From Stentor coeruleus (lineage: Eukaryota > Ciliophora > Heterotrichea > Heterotrichida > Stentoridae), in assembly GCA_001970955.1 (NCBI GenBank), contig MPUH01000842.1, forward strand, positions 1 through 32,274: a stretch of DNA of 32,274 nt, written 5' to 3'. The notes under the pieces are model-generated. The model was not told the DNA's origin. It saw only the letters and a program-made list of their open reading frames with translations, and did not search any database. Each line of letters opens with the position of its first letter. Positions within the stretch are counted from its first letter, which is position 1. A program made the translations under genes and the position numbers. Below are positions 9,485 through 18,688 of the stretch, piece after piece.

Positions 9485-12271
9485 TTAAATATTAATCCCT
9501 CTAAGTTTCAAACTCTCCTGCAATTCCAAACTAGGTCCAGCATCTTCAAACTTAGCAAACTGGTTCCTAAACGCATCCGCTGTGCTTGTCGGGCTTAAAT
9601 TCACTTCAGAATAAAACTTCCTTAACTGTGGTACTCTATTCTTATTAGTCTTCTCAATAATCGCATTTAAAATCACGCTTTCTGCCTCAACTGGTAGTCC
9701 TTCCCCAACACCAATTTTCCTTGTTTCAGCCCTTTCTCCTTTTTCTGATAAATCTTCAGTATCATGATCTTCTTTCAAATTCCTCACAGTAAAATTTTCA
9801 TTTTCCCCAATTTTATCAGGAAATGACTTCCCCAAATCTTCATGTTTTGTTATTGACAAACTTACACTAGGTGGTCTTATCCCAATACTAGGCCTATTTC
9901 CACTATAACTATTTTTAAGCCTTGGTGACCTTAAATTCTCATATGTTTCAGCAGATTTAAGTACCCTTTTTTCCATTTGTGGTATTACATATTTCTTCTG
10001 GGCAGTCTGGCTTATAACTTTTTCAAGTCTTTCGAAATTCTCAGGAATCTTGTAAGAATCAATTCTCATCATGTCCTTAGCTAGTTCTTTGAAACTCTCA
10101 AAGATTTTATTCACTTTTTCATCAATAAAATGCAGTTTTCTATCAAAAGTTCTTAAAGAGCTGTTACCGAAGTCTTTTTTGGGATCGATTTCTAGGTTGT
10201 CCCATACTTTAAGTTCTATACGGGAGATTTTGTTGTCGATATCTTTTTGCATTAAGCTTGTGAGCTTGTCGAAATCAGGTAAGTCTTCATATTTCGCTTC
10301 AACTTGACCCATTTTTTGCTTAAGTTCTGATAATGAGATATCGAGTTCTTCACGTTTTTTTTGTAAGGTTTTTTCGTTTTTCTGAAGGTTGAGGGTTAAT
10401 TGCTTGAGTTTTTCGACCTGTGAATCGATTTGACTTACGGTTAGAGACAAAGTTTGAAGCTCAGCATTTACCGAAGCTTGTTTGTCTTGGACATTTGTGA
10501 TTTCCTGCTTGTTGCAAATAGATTTTTTTATTGAGTTTACTTGGAGTTTCGTATTAAGTTCGTATTTCTCCACTCTAGCCACTAGTTCTTTATAATTATT
10601 CCTCAGCTCTTCCATATCATTTTTGGTATTTTCAAACCCTTCCTGTCGACTTTCATCACTTTTCTCCAGTTTAGCCAATCTTGTTTCAAAACTCGCTATG
10701 AACTTTTCTATAACTTTTTCCTTCAACCCAGCCTTAACCTCGCTTTCCTTCCCCGCTTCAACAACTCTTTCAACTTTTTTCCTTGTTTTTTCCCCTTGTT
10801 CTTGTATTTCTTTAATATTTTCAACCAATAAATTCATTTCTTTTTTCATATCCACTCTAATATTCTCTGCAGTTTGGACAAAATGCTCATCAACATTTCT
10901 AATCTGTTTCTGAAGTTTTTTTATCTTTTTAGTAACCTTTTCTATATCATCCCTAGAAGAGTCAGCATTAGATTCTCCAACATTACTACTTTCTGAATAT
11001 ATAAAATTCCTTGGAGACTCATTGAAAATTGATGTGGAAAATAAAGACTTTTCTTCAATCATCTCTTCTTTATGAGATACATACACTTGGGCTATTAGCT
11101 CATCTTCAGCTTTATCTAAACTCTCAATATCTTGGTCTAATTTGAATTGTTTCCCTGATGCATATCCACTAAACTGAGGTGTTTCTGGCATTATTTTACT
11201 TGTTGAGCTTTGAGTTTTGTATATAGGGATATCAAGATGTTCAGTATGGATTTCAATACTTTCTTCGATTTTGATATCAGGCTCAGCTTCTTGGTCTTTA
11301 AGTTTATTAAGTTTATGCTCAAGGATTTCTTGAAAGTCAGCTGAGATTTCACACTCAGCATTTGGGTTTTTAAGTTTAGAAAATATCCAGTTATTAGCTT
11401 GTATTGCCCTCCATATTATCTGCAAAGGTTTTGTTGCTGTTTTCCATTGTTCTCCAGCTGAAAAATTAATCAGGTCAGTATTGCTATCAGTTAGTGTTTT
11501 TGCTAGATCATCTAAGTATTCACAGTTCTCATCAATTTCTATTGTCAAAGAAGTCAAAGAAGAGTTTTGGAGTACTCGAGCTAAGAGTGGACCTATTGAA
11601 TTATAGAAATCAGAAGACTTTTCACAGCCAAGAAGGTTTAGGATTTTTAGAGTTTTGTTGATTTTAAGAGAGTCTAGAAGGTTTTCAATAGTTTTATAGG
11701 ATAGGGTGTTGAAGTTTAAATTCAAATGTTCTAAGCTCGTGTTTACAGCAAGAATGTACCCCCATTGTAAGGATTGTAAGCGGTTTTTTTCCAAATTCAA
11801 GTACTTCAAATTAGGCAGAACTCCAAGCAGTTCCAAAAGCAAATCAGCAGTGCTGTTATCCAAACCATTTTGCGACAAATCAATATACATCAACGCTTCA
11901 TTAAGTGTTAAGGCCTCAGATATCTTATAAAAATAAGCCAAATCAGCAAATTGTATTTTGTTTAAAACCAGTTTTGTAATAACGTGATTAGCTTTAAATC
12001 CTTGGCTCAAAATATTAACACTAGCCAATGTGAGATTCTGGTTTGTTATAGAAAAAGACGTCAAAAACGAAAAGTTTTCTTCTAAAATGCTAGAAAGGCA
12101 AAAGATTTCACTTTCGCTCTATATATGATTTACCAATTTGGTACTTTCTTTAATCTGTAAAAGAGATTCTTTGTTTGCTAGCACTTGAACTACATCTTGT
12201 AATGGGGAGACTCCTTTCGCCCTGCAAACATTCTATTTGGGTATTACCATATAAGAATTTTCTGGTTCCAT
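9485..12271 (-). CDS. Leucine-rich-repeat plus coiled-coil protein (918 aa)
   Basis: Three exons: 12271-12248, 12232-12134 and 12118-9485, separated by two 15-nt introns, giving 918 aa. Without the introns no in-frame ATG precedes the LRR domain; with them the protein starts MEPENSYM. Residues about 60-220 hold roughly five to six leucine-rich repeats of the ribonuclease-inhibitor type (for example YIDLSQNGLDN, YLNLEKNRL, HLNLNFNTL). A hydrophilic linker follows. About residues 410-690 form a long coiled coil rich in Lys/Glu/Gln. The C-terminal about 220 residues are Ser/Pro/Arg-rich and probably disordered. LRR-coiled-coil proteins of this shape are common in ciliate cilia and cortex, but no specific orthologue is recognised. 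The role is likely scaffolding, by inference. Confidence 0.88.
12119..12133 (-). other. 15-nt intron 2 of LRR gene
   Basis: The minus strand reads GTAAATCATATATAG, with A at position 10 and TAG end. Phase 0. It contains the in-frame TAG that would otherwise close the frame upstream of the LRR domain. Confidence 0.88.
12233..12247 (-). other. 15-nt intron 1 of LRR gene
   Basis: The minus strand reads GTAATACCCAAATAG, with A at position 10 and TAG end. Phase 0. Removing it links the only suitable ATG (12271) in frame to exon 2. Confidence 0.85.
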
Positions 12272-13738
12272 ACTTTATTATATAGTAGAATTCTTTGAGA
12301 TTATAGTAAGGAAGGGATTTAATATTATGATAGACATGCCAAAACAAATGATAATTAATATATTTAAATATTGGAGTGTTTTATTATAAAGAATATATAA
12401 AATATGCTTAAACTAAGAAAGCCTAAAAATTCTAAACATTATCATCTAAAATTCCTAAAGTAAATACCTCATTCAATAATTAATATTTTATATACCAAAT
12501 TATTAATCATCCTTATTTAATATCAAATCCAACTTAAACCTTAAAAATCCACATACTATCCTAAATAGTCATAACCTCATCATGAAATTCAACAATTTTT
12601 TTTAAAATCAATAATCTTTATAATCATAATTCTTCTATTTTAAAAGAAACTACACTTCATTCATAAAAGTTATTCATGATCATAATAAAACTTGTAATCA
12701 TCCCAATATCCAAAATGCCCCTAAAAGTATAGGTTAAATCCAAGTGTACTTTTATAAAAGTTGCAGTTATTCCACTGTATTAGTATTTCTAGTCTAAAAG
12801 TCCATAGTCTTTTGATTTCCTCTTCAAATAACAAATCCATAAGTTTTCTTATAAAATAATATAATAAAAATACTACTGCCAAACTCCTTGAAGCTCTAAC
12901 ACATTAGTCAATTGTATTTATTATCCTTTGATGATATCAATAATATTCCTAAATGTACACGTATGGCTCCTGTGAAAATCCAACAACAAAAAAAGTTCCA
13001 AAAAATTATGAATCCTCGATTTCTAAGGCTTCTAGATACCTGCTTTCTTTTTTGTTACTTTCAGCATAAGGGTGTACTTTTCCTTCACATACATTTTCTT
13101 ATTAAGTTTTGAAATATTACATGGTAGTGCATATAAGAAATTATTGCTAGGATATGAGTAAGAAAATGAATTGTAAGTATGAAATTTGAGTGAGATTGAT
13201 TAGAAATTAGAGTTTCGAGTAAGTTTTTAAGGTTTTAATATCAATATCTATAGATGATTATTAATACAATTGGAATGTTTAAGTTTAGATCACGATATTA
13301 GTGAAAATTTATATCTAACAAGGTTTTTATATGACTACAATTTTATATTACATGAAAGTATATATATTATTTAGTATTACATACTAAGTCACTTGTGATT
13401 ATCTCAAAAATCAACTATAATTATCAACATAAACCCTTATTCTCTTTTACTATATAATTATAAAACCTTCACACCAACCTTTCTATACATTCAAGCAATC
13501 ATCTCCAAACCTTACATCAAAACACAAAACCAGGCTTAAAAATATCCAACCCAACCTCATCCAACACTTACCAAAATCATTGGAAAACATTAAAACCCTA
13601 CTCACACCTTTTTAACTATTTTATAACCCAAAACCAAACTTTTCACTTACATCTTTCACTTTCTTCACAATTATCTAACCTAAAACCCCCAACCTTCCTA
13701 AAAAATGACTAAAAAATCTAGTTAAAATCTTATATAAA
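12272..13738. other. Intergenic region between LRR and P2 genes
   Basis: About 1.47 kb with no intact gene. It holds one short decayed-looking frame on the minus strand (12663-12840, listed separately). Plus-strand composition is C over G at about 12400-12880, G over C at about 13113-13370, and C over G at about 13380-13738. The last segment is strikingly G-poor and lies just downstream of the minus-strand P2 gene. Confidence 0.5.
12663..12840 (-). pseudogene. Possible gene relic, interrupted by TAG
   Basis: On the minus strand an ATG at 12840 opens a 39-codon frame ending at TAG (12721-12723). The same frame then continues for 16 aromatic/acidic codons (GHFGYWDDYKFYYDHE) to TAA. The dense Trp/Tyr/Asp content is unlike random AT-rich DNA. 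No 15-nt intron removes the TAG. The family is not recognised. Chance is a real alternative at this length. Confidence 0.25.
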
Positions 13739-14083
13739 CTAATAGTCGTCCCCACCGAACATATCAAGGGCTCCATCAAAATCAGCTTCCTCATCTTTTT
13801 TCTCATCCTTCTTATCTTCTTTCTTCTCTTCTGTCGCTGATGTTTGAGCTGCTGGAGCAGATGAGGCTGAAACTGACATAGAACCACCGCCTACTTGGAG
13901 TTTTGAAAAGCCTGCATGAATTAATTTTGGTAAATCCCTTTCTTGTAAGGATTCGACAACTGTTTCAGCAGCTTGTTTATCGAAACTTCCACCAATAGCA
14001 CTAATGATTGCTTCAAGGTCTTTGACTGTTGGACTTGTTTTACCACTGAGCCATGCTAGAGCGTATGCGCTTAGGTATTTCAT
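13739..14083 (-). CDS. RPLP2: 60S acidic ribosomal stalk protein P2
   Basis: A 114-aa P2-type stalk protein of the large ribosomal subunit. With P1 and P0 it recruits and activates translation GTPases. Seen: N-terminal MKYLSAYALAWLSGK helix, SPTVKDLEAIISAIGGSFD (the usual P2 start, with S-x-x-D/E-L), an Ala/Ser hinge (about 75-85), a Lys/Glu-rich charged stretch, and an acidic end. Length fits the family (about 105-115 aa). The C-terminus reads DFDGALDMFGGDDY, whereas most eukaryotic P proteins end in a D-D-D-M-G-F-G-L-F-D type peptide that binds elongation factors. Only the acidic-M-F-G core is kept. No intron. The stop is TAG. Confidence 0.95.
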   Translation of the reverse strand: MKYLSAYALAWLSGKTSPTVKDLEAIISAIGGSFDKQAAETVVESLQERDLPKLIHAGFSKLQVGGGSMSVSASSAPAAQTSATEEKKEDKKDEKKDEEADFDGALDMFGGDDY

Positions 14084-14197
14084 CCCTATTTATCACCATT
14101 AATCACTAGGCTAAAGACTTTAATTTTTTCTTATCTTCCATGTTAAGAAGATAATTAGCTTTTTTTTATATGTTTTTGGATGGGTTCTATTAAAAAG

Positions 14198-16294
14198 TTA
14201 TTTATTATGTTTTTGAAATTTTCTATTGCTTGGATTGATAATTCCTAATGAAAATCCTCCTTCACAACTGCTAGGGGTGCTAACAACAGTAGATGGTGTG
14301 ACAAAGTTTTTATCTTTATTTCCAAAGCAATTATTGCCAAATAAATTATTTTGTTGGAATATGTTTGTATTATCTCTACTATTCTGAGCTGAAATGCTTA
14401 TTATCCCATTTTCTGAAGGCGATTTAAGTAAAGCTTTTTGTTCGTTATTAGGTTTATAATCAAATAAACCTTGAACTTGTGGGGTTTTATATATAGTATG
14501 TTGATTAGAAAATAACTCTAAAGGACAATCTGAAGTAAACATTGGGGTATTTTCTAAACAAGGAGTTTTGATACAAGAACTTTTACATACAGGCAAAGGT
14601 TCAAAAGTGCTTCTATTCAGATTTTCTATCTTTTTAGGTGTAACAAACAAGGATTTTACTTCATTATTAAACAAACTTTTTTTATTCACTTGGTCATTTG
14701 TGTTTTTTATAGTACAAGAATCTGTGTTTCTAACTACTTTATCAGAACAGTTTATAGAAAAGTCCTGGTTTCTGCATCCCAGGGCTCCAAAACTGTTTTT
14801 TTTTGAGCTTTCATCCATATCCATTTCAATATCTTTAATTGTAGGAGATGGGCTTTTTATATTATAATTATCAGTAACTTGATTACAGTTATTCACAACA
14901 TTTTGTATAGGAGCCGGACAAATATTACTTGAAAACTCTGATATAGCCTGCTGAGTAAAAGGGTTTATTTGATTAGTAAAAAGGTTTTGCTGTGGTTCTG
15001 GATTAAAAACATGTGGGGTAAAAGGTAAAGATGCATTATGAGTATATGGAGAATTCGTACTTGGAGGAAAATTTTGGCCGAATTCATAAGGGACTTGCAT
15101 ACGTTTGACTGAATTTAAATTAAGGAATGGGTTTGATTCTATTGTAGATGCTGATGAGTTTGTGTTTGGAGGATTATTATAAACATTATCTGGGGGGTTT
15201 GACAATTGTTTGGGGGGATTGGTTAGGAATGGGTTTATTTGTGTGGTTTGTGTTGAAGGGATAATTGAGTTTGATGAGGTGTTAGGAGTGAGAAATGGAT
15301 TAGAGGATTGGATAGGTGGATTTGTTGGAGAGGGAAGATTGGGTGTTAAGGTGTTAGGAAGTGTAGTAGAAGGGTTAGAAGAAAGAGATGTTGTTGAAGG
15401 GATGTTGTAAGGATTTTCTAAGGTATTAGAAGGGGTATTTTCTATTTCGATAACCTCTTGAGTTTCTGGGAAAGTATGACTTTTTGTGGTTTCTAGTATT
15501 TTTTCAGGAGATTTTTGTGGTTGTTCAGATAAAGTTTTTGCTTTTTCAGATGATTCTTCAGAGTCTAGGGGATTTTTTTCAGATGCTTGAAGGTTTTTCT
15601 TATCTTGATCTGAACTGTTTTTTGTAGTTTTTTCGAGTTCTAGAATTTCCTGATGTTTTTCTTTAGGCAAAATGGTTATTTCCCCTTCTTTGCTAAAATC
15701 TAGATTCTTTCTCTGTACTTTTCTTATAACTCTTCTGACAATCCTTTGAATCTGCTCATCTCCTTCCAAATCTTCAGAAGCTTTAGTGTCTATTTCCTCA
15801 TTAGTAACACTTTTATTCCTATTTTTATTTTTCTGATCACGGCAATTCTTAGCATTCAAAGGGGTTTTAAAAGGTATCGGATCACGTTTATATTCAAAAT
15901 CAGTCTGCACTGAGCTATTCTGACACCTAACTTTCCTTTTTTTCTCAAAAATTCCAAAATCCCAATCAGTAGGTCTTTTATATCCTTGTCCATTTCTATA
16001 AAAATCTACATCTTCCTTCTTCTCTCCAATTCCTTTCTCCACCCCCTCATCTTTATTCCTCTCATATCTTTTCCCATCATTAATCTCTGCACAAGGGAAA
16101 ATCGTTTCTTTAACTTTTTCTTTAGCCTTTTGCCAAAACTCTAAAACCCCTTTCCCCATCTTCCAAAGACTCTTTTTATAAACATCCTCCATACCTCCAT
16201 TTCTCTTCAAAGCTACAGGAAGGTCGAAATATTCTTCAAGTCTAACATTTTTTCCATGTGTAGCTAAGATTTTACCTCGGCGATTGTTTGACAT
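14198..16294 (-). CDS. Low-complexity protein with four NPF motifs; possible FG-nucleoporin-like protein
   Basis: A 698-aa largely disordered protein. The first about 175 residues are basic (for example KRKVR) with a short helix rich in Trp/Lys. Residues about 180-270 are charged. The central part (about 275-470) is Pro/Ser/Thr/Asn-rich and carries four NPF motifs (NPFLTP, NPFLTN, NPFLNL, NPFTQQ). The C-terminal part has scattered FG (LFGNNCFG, NSFGALG) and ends GGFSLGIINPSNRKFQKHNK. NPF is the classic EH-domain ligand of endocytic adaptors, but no ENTH/ANTH domain is present. FG dipeptides plus a basic tail after an F-x-x-G-like motif recall Nup1/Nup153-type basket nucleoporins. Either reading is tentative. 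It starts 15 bp from the divergent DLD start codon. Confidence 0.85.
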   Translation of the reverse strand: MSNNRRGKILATHGKNVRLEEYFDLPVALKRNGGMEDVYKKSLWKMGKGVLEFWQKAKEKVKETIFPCAEINDGKRYERNKDEGVEKGIGEKKEDVDFYRNGQGYKRPTDWDFGIFEKKRKVRCQNSSVQTDFEYKRDPIPFKTPLNAKNCRDQKNKNRNKSVTNEEIDTKASEDLEGDEQIQRIVRRVIRKVQRKNLDFSKEGEITILPKEKHQEILELEKTTKNSSDQDKKNLQASEKNPLDSEESSEKAKTLSEQPQKSPEKILETTKSHTFPETQEVIEIENTPSNTLENPYNIPSTTSLSSNPSTTLPNTLTPNLPSPTNPPIQSSNPFLTPNTSSNSIIPSTQTTQINPFLTNPPKQLSNPPDNVYNNPPNTNSSASTIESNPFLNLNSVKRMQVPYEFGQNFPPSTNSPYTHNASLPFTPHVFNPEPQQNLFTNQINPFTQQAISEFSSNICPAPIQNVVNNCNQVTDNYNIKSPSPTIKDIEMDMDESSKKNSFGALGCRNQDFSINCSDKVVRNTDSCTIKNTNDQVNKKSLFNNEVKSLFVTPKKIENLNRSTFEPLPVCKSSCIKTPCLENTPMFTSDCPLELFSNQHTIYKTPQVQGLFDYKPNNEQKALLKSPSENGIISISAQNSRDNTNIFQQNNLFGNNCFGNKDKNFVTPSTVVSTPSSCEGGFSLGIINPSNRKFQKHNK

Positions 16295-16309
16295 TTATAG
16301 CCATCTATA
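16295..16309. promoter_or_regulatory. 15-bp divergent intergenic spacer
   Basis: Only 15 bp (TTATAGCCATCTATA) separate the start codons of the minus-strand NPF-motif gene and the plus-strand DLD gene. Any 5' leader longer than this must overlap the opposite coding region, so the control elements of both genes probably lie in or next to coding sequence. Inferred from position only. Confidence 0.5.
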
Positions 16310-17725
16310 ATGTTAAAGTCTTTAGCCAGAAGATTTAGTTCGTTCGATTATGATGTCGCTGTAATTGGTGCTGGTCCAGGTGGATATGTTGCAGCAATCA
16401 AAGCAGCCCAGTTAGGTCTAAAAACTGCATGTATAGAAAAAAGACCAACTCTTGGAGGAACATGTCTTAATGTTGGATGCATCCCAGCCAAAGCTCTTTT
16501 GAACTCAACTCATAAATATATGGAAGCGCAAAAAGATTTCGCAAAGCATGGGGTTATAATTGAAGGGTTGAAATATGATATCCCTACAATGCTTAAATCA
16601 AAACAAAAAGCAGTTGATGGACTGACCAAAGGTGTTGAAGGGCTTTTTAAGAAAAATAAAGTTACGCATATCCCAGGAACAGCGAAATTTAGAGATGAAC
16701 ATGAAATTGATGTGTCTGGAACTAGAATCAAAGCTAAGAACTTTATTATCGCAACTGGTTCTGAGCCAGCTAATGTCCCAGGAGGTTTTTTGAAAATAGA
16801 TGAAAAAACTATACTTAGTAACAAAGGTGCTATGGAACTTGTAGAAGTACCTAAAAAACTTGTGGTTATAGGTGCTGGGGTTATTGGCCTTGAATTAGGA
16901 AGTGTATGGAGTAGACTAGGTGCTGAAGTTGTAATCGTTGAATTTATGAACAAAATCGCTGGAGGTACAGATTTAGAAGTATCAACAACTTTACAAAGAT
17001 TATTAGAAAAACAAGGATTAAAATTCATGCTCAGTACAAAAGTTGTTGGAGCCGAAATGGGAAATAATTCGGTTAAACTTAAGCTTGAAGGGGGCAAAGC
17101 TGAAAGTGTTGAAGGGGATAAAGTTTTGATTGCTATAGGGAGAAAAGCTTTTACTGAAGGATTAGATGTAGAAATGCTTGGAATACCTAAAGATAAACAA
17201 GGAAGAATTGAGGTAAATAGGTATTTACAAACAAAGCATTCACATATTTATGCTATTGGGGATTGTATAAAAGGTCCTATGTTAGCACATAAAGCTGAAG
17301 AAGAAGGGGTTTTTGTTGCTGAACATATAGCTGGGAATTTGGGTCATGTGAATTATGATGTGATTCCTTCAGTTATTTATACTCATCCAGAAGTTGCAAG
17401 TGTTGGAAAAACTGAAGAGAATCTTAAAGAATTGAATATTCCTTATAATAAAGGATTTTTCCCTTTTGTTGCTAATTCAAGAGCTAGGGCTAATCATGAT
17501 AGTGATGGGTTTGTAAAAGTACTTACTGATCCTAAGACTGATAGGCTACTAGGATGCCATTTTATTGGACCTAATGCTGGAGAGTTAATTATGGAAGCTG
17601 CTTTAGCTATGGAGTATAAAGCTGCTAGTGAAGATGTTGCTAGGACTACTCATGCCCACCCTGGGTTCAGCGAAGCTTTTAAAGAAGCCTGCTTAGCTGC
17701 TCATTCTAAAGCGATACACTTTTAA
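16310..17725 (+). CDS. DLD: Dihydrolipoamide dehydrogenase (E3), mitochondrial
   Basis: A 471-aa FAD flavoprotein that reoxidises dihydrolipoamide with NAD+. It is the E3 subunit shared by pyruvate, 2-oxoglutarate and branched-chain dehydrogenase complexes and the glycine cleavage system. Seen: a short Arg/Ser-rich N-terminus (MLKSLARRFSS) fitting a mitochondrial presequence; FAD-binding VAVIGAGPGG (17-25); the redox disulfide motif GGTCLNVGC (Cys52 and Cys57); NAD-binding VVIGAGVIGLELGS (about 185-198); the second FAD motif YAIGDC; and the C-terminal HAHPGFSEAF with catalytic His450 and Glu455. Length is typical. No intron, stop TAA. The only ATG before the FAD motif fixes the start. It is divergent from the NPF gene at 15 bp. 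Confidence 0.97.
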   Translation: MLKSLARRFSSFDYDVAVIGAGPGGYVAAIKAAQLGLKTACIEKRPTLGGTCLNVGCIPAKALLNSTHKYMEAQKDFAKHGVIIEGLKYDIPTMLKSKQKAVDGLTKGVEGLFKKNKVTHIPGTAKFRDEHEIDVSGTRIKAKNFIIATGSEPANVPGGFLKIDEKTILSNKGAMELVEVPKKLVVIGAGVIGLELGSVWSRLGAEVVIVEFMNKIAGGTDLEVSTTLQRLLEKQGLKFMLSTKVVGAEMGNNSVKLKLEGGKAESVEGDKVLIAIGRKAFTEGLDVEMLGIPKDKQGRIEVNRYLQTKHSHIYAIGDCIKGPMLAHKAEEEGVFVAEHIAGNLGHVNYDVIPSVIYTHPEVASVGKTEENLKELNIPYNKGFFPFVANSRARANHDSDGFVKVLTDPKTDRLLGCHFIGPNAGELIMEAALAMEYKAASEDVARTTHAHPGFSEAFKEACLAAHSKAIHF

Positions 17726-18243
17726 TGTTAATGGCTTCGTTTATGGGTTAGATAGGGTTTATGTATGCTTTTTTTTCATGATTTTCTTAATGATGTGGGG
17801 CAAATTTTGTGGGATTTTATATGGGTTTGAGGAAGATTATGTGAGGAAAGGGCTTTTTGTTATGAGGAAAATATTTTTTAGTATAGGAAATCAATCGATA
17901 ATATATAGTTATAGAAGATGCTATGATATTGAGTTTTTATATTTTTTGTTAAGTAGGATGTGCTCATAATGATTAATATATGCAAAGTTTCACAAATATT
18001 ATGTTGGCAGACTATTGAGATTTTAAAACTAAAATTTATTGTGTAAAGAGCAGAAAATAAAATACAGTCTAAGATTTTTCCAGTATAATTTATAGACTGA
18101 TATATACTTTTTGTAAAGTGCAAAATTATTAAATTTTGGATTATTGTTATAATAAATATACTTTGAAAAAACTTATCGTAGATATAATTTTCTTCTGGCA
18201 TAATTCAATCTTAAAGCTAATTTTTTATGTAGCAAGTATAAAA

Positions 18244-18387
18244 ATGATAAAATTTTTTAGTATGATTGCTTTAATCATATGTGCATCAACTGTAAAAATA
18301 TCAGAATTTAATATGGAGGAGATGATGGGTTACTTTACTAACTTTGACGACACTGCGTCAAAAATCAAAAAGAATAATATTTTATAA
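18244..18387 (+). CDS. Possible small secreted peptide (47 aa)
   Basis: From the ATG at 18244 a 47-residue frame starts with a good signal-peptide shape (MIKFFSMIALIICAST) followed by a short mixed tail rich in Met, Phe and Lys and a TAA stop. The frame remains open upstream to an earlier ATG (18136), but the internal ATG gives the more sensible protein. It has no homology I recognise and no Cys pattern in the mature part. It could be a truncated relic of a longer secreted protein, or chance. Confidence 0.25.
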   Translation: MIKFFSMIALIICASTVKISEFNMEEMMGYFTNFDDTASKIKKNNIL

Positions 18388-18538
18388 AAAAATCATCCCA
18401 TATGTAAGATTGCATTTGATTTTATATATAACATGATCATATTAATTATAAAATTAGCTTTAATCTAATAAATTACTCCAATGCATCTAATAAAATAAAA
18501 ATTTTATTAGAAAATTATCCTTATTTTTAACCCATAAT

Positions 18539-18688
18539 TCATTTTCTTTGTGGAAATCCTGCAGCCAAAAACTCAATTATCAAACCCAGAATAATTTGTT
18601 TTCCCTCAAAAGCACAAGAAAGCAATTTACCTTTGGGTATTGTTAAATTTAGCACTTCAACTGAAGATAAAATTAGATCAAAATTCAT
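18539..18688 (-). CDS. Possible small ORF (49 aa), unrecognised
   Basis: A minus-strand frame from ATG at 18688 to TGA at 18539, with clearly higher GC than its surroundings and a plausible mixed composition (for example NLTIPKGKLLSCAFEGK). Just beyond its stop the sequence has the C-over-G plus-strand skew seen downstream of other minus-strand genes. TGA is not used as a stop by any firm gene here, which counts against it being intact. It may be a relic. Confidence 0.25.
   Translation of the reverse strand: MNFDLILSSVEVLNLTIPKGKLLSCAFEGKQIILGLIIEFLAAGFPQRK

Noticed and set aside
9485..12064. LRR protein starting at a TTG or at the first internal Met.
   Set aside because: Two clean 15-nt introns lead to a proper ATG at 12271 with an open frame throughout.
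12150..12347. A 65-aa minus-strand frame upstream of the LRR gene.
   Set aside because: It overlaps LRR exons 1 and 2 in another frame and is explained by the two-intron model.
12912..13112. A 66-aa plus-strand frame in the P2-LRR spacer.
   Set aside because: Composition is like translated AT-rich DNA, with no domain and no supporting intron or flank pattern.
16510..17097. A 195-aa antisense frame within DLD.
   Set aside because: A shadow of the DLD coding sequence on the other strand, with no domain or start context.
17778..17969. A 63-aa plus-strand frame just after DLD.
   Set aside because: It lies in the G-rich 3' flank, its Gly/Trp/Arg content follows from that skew, and no protein features are present.
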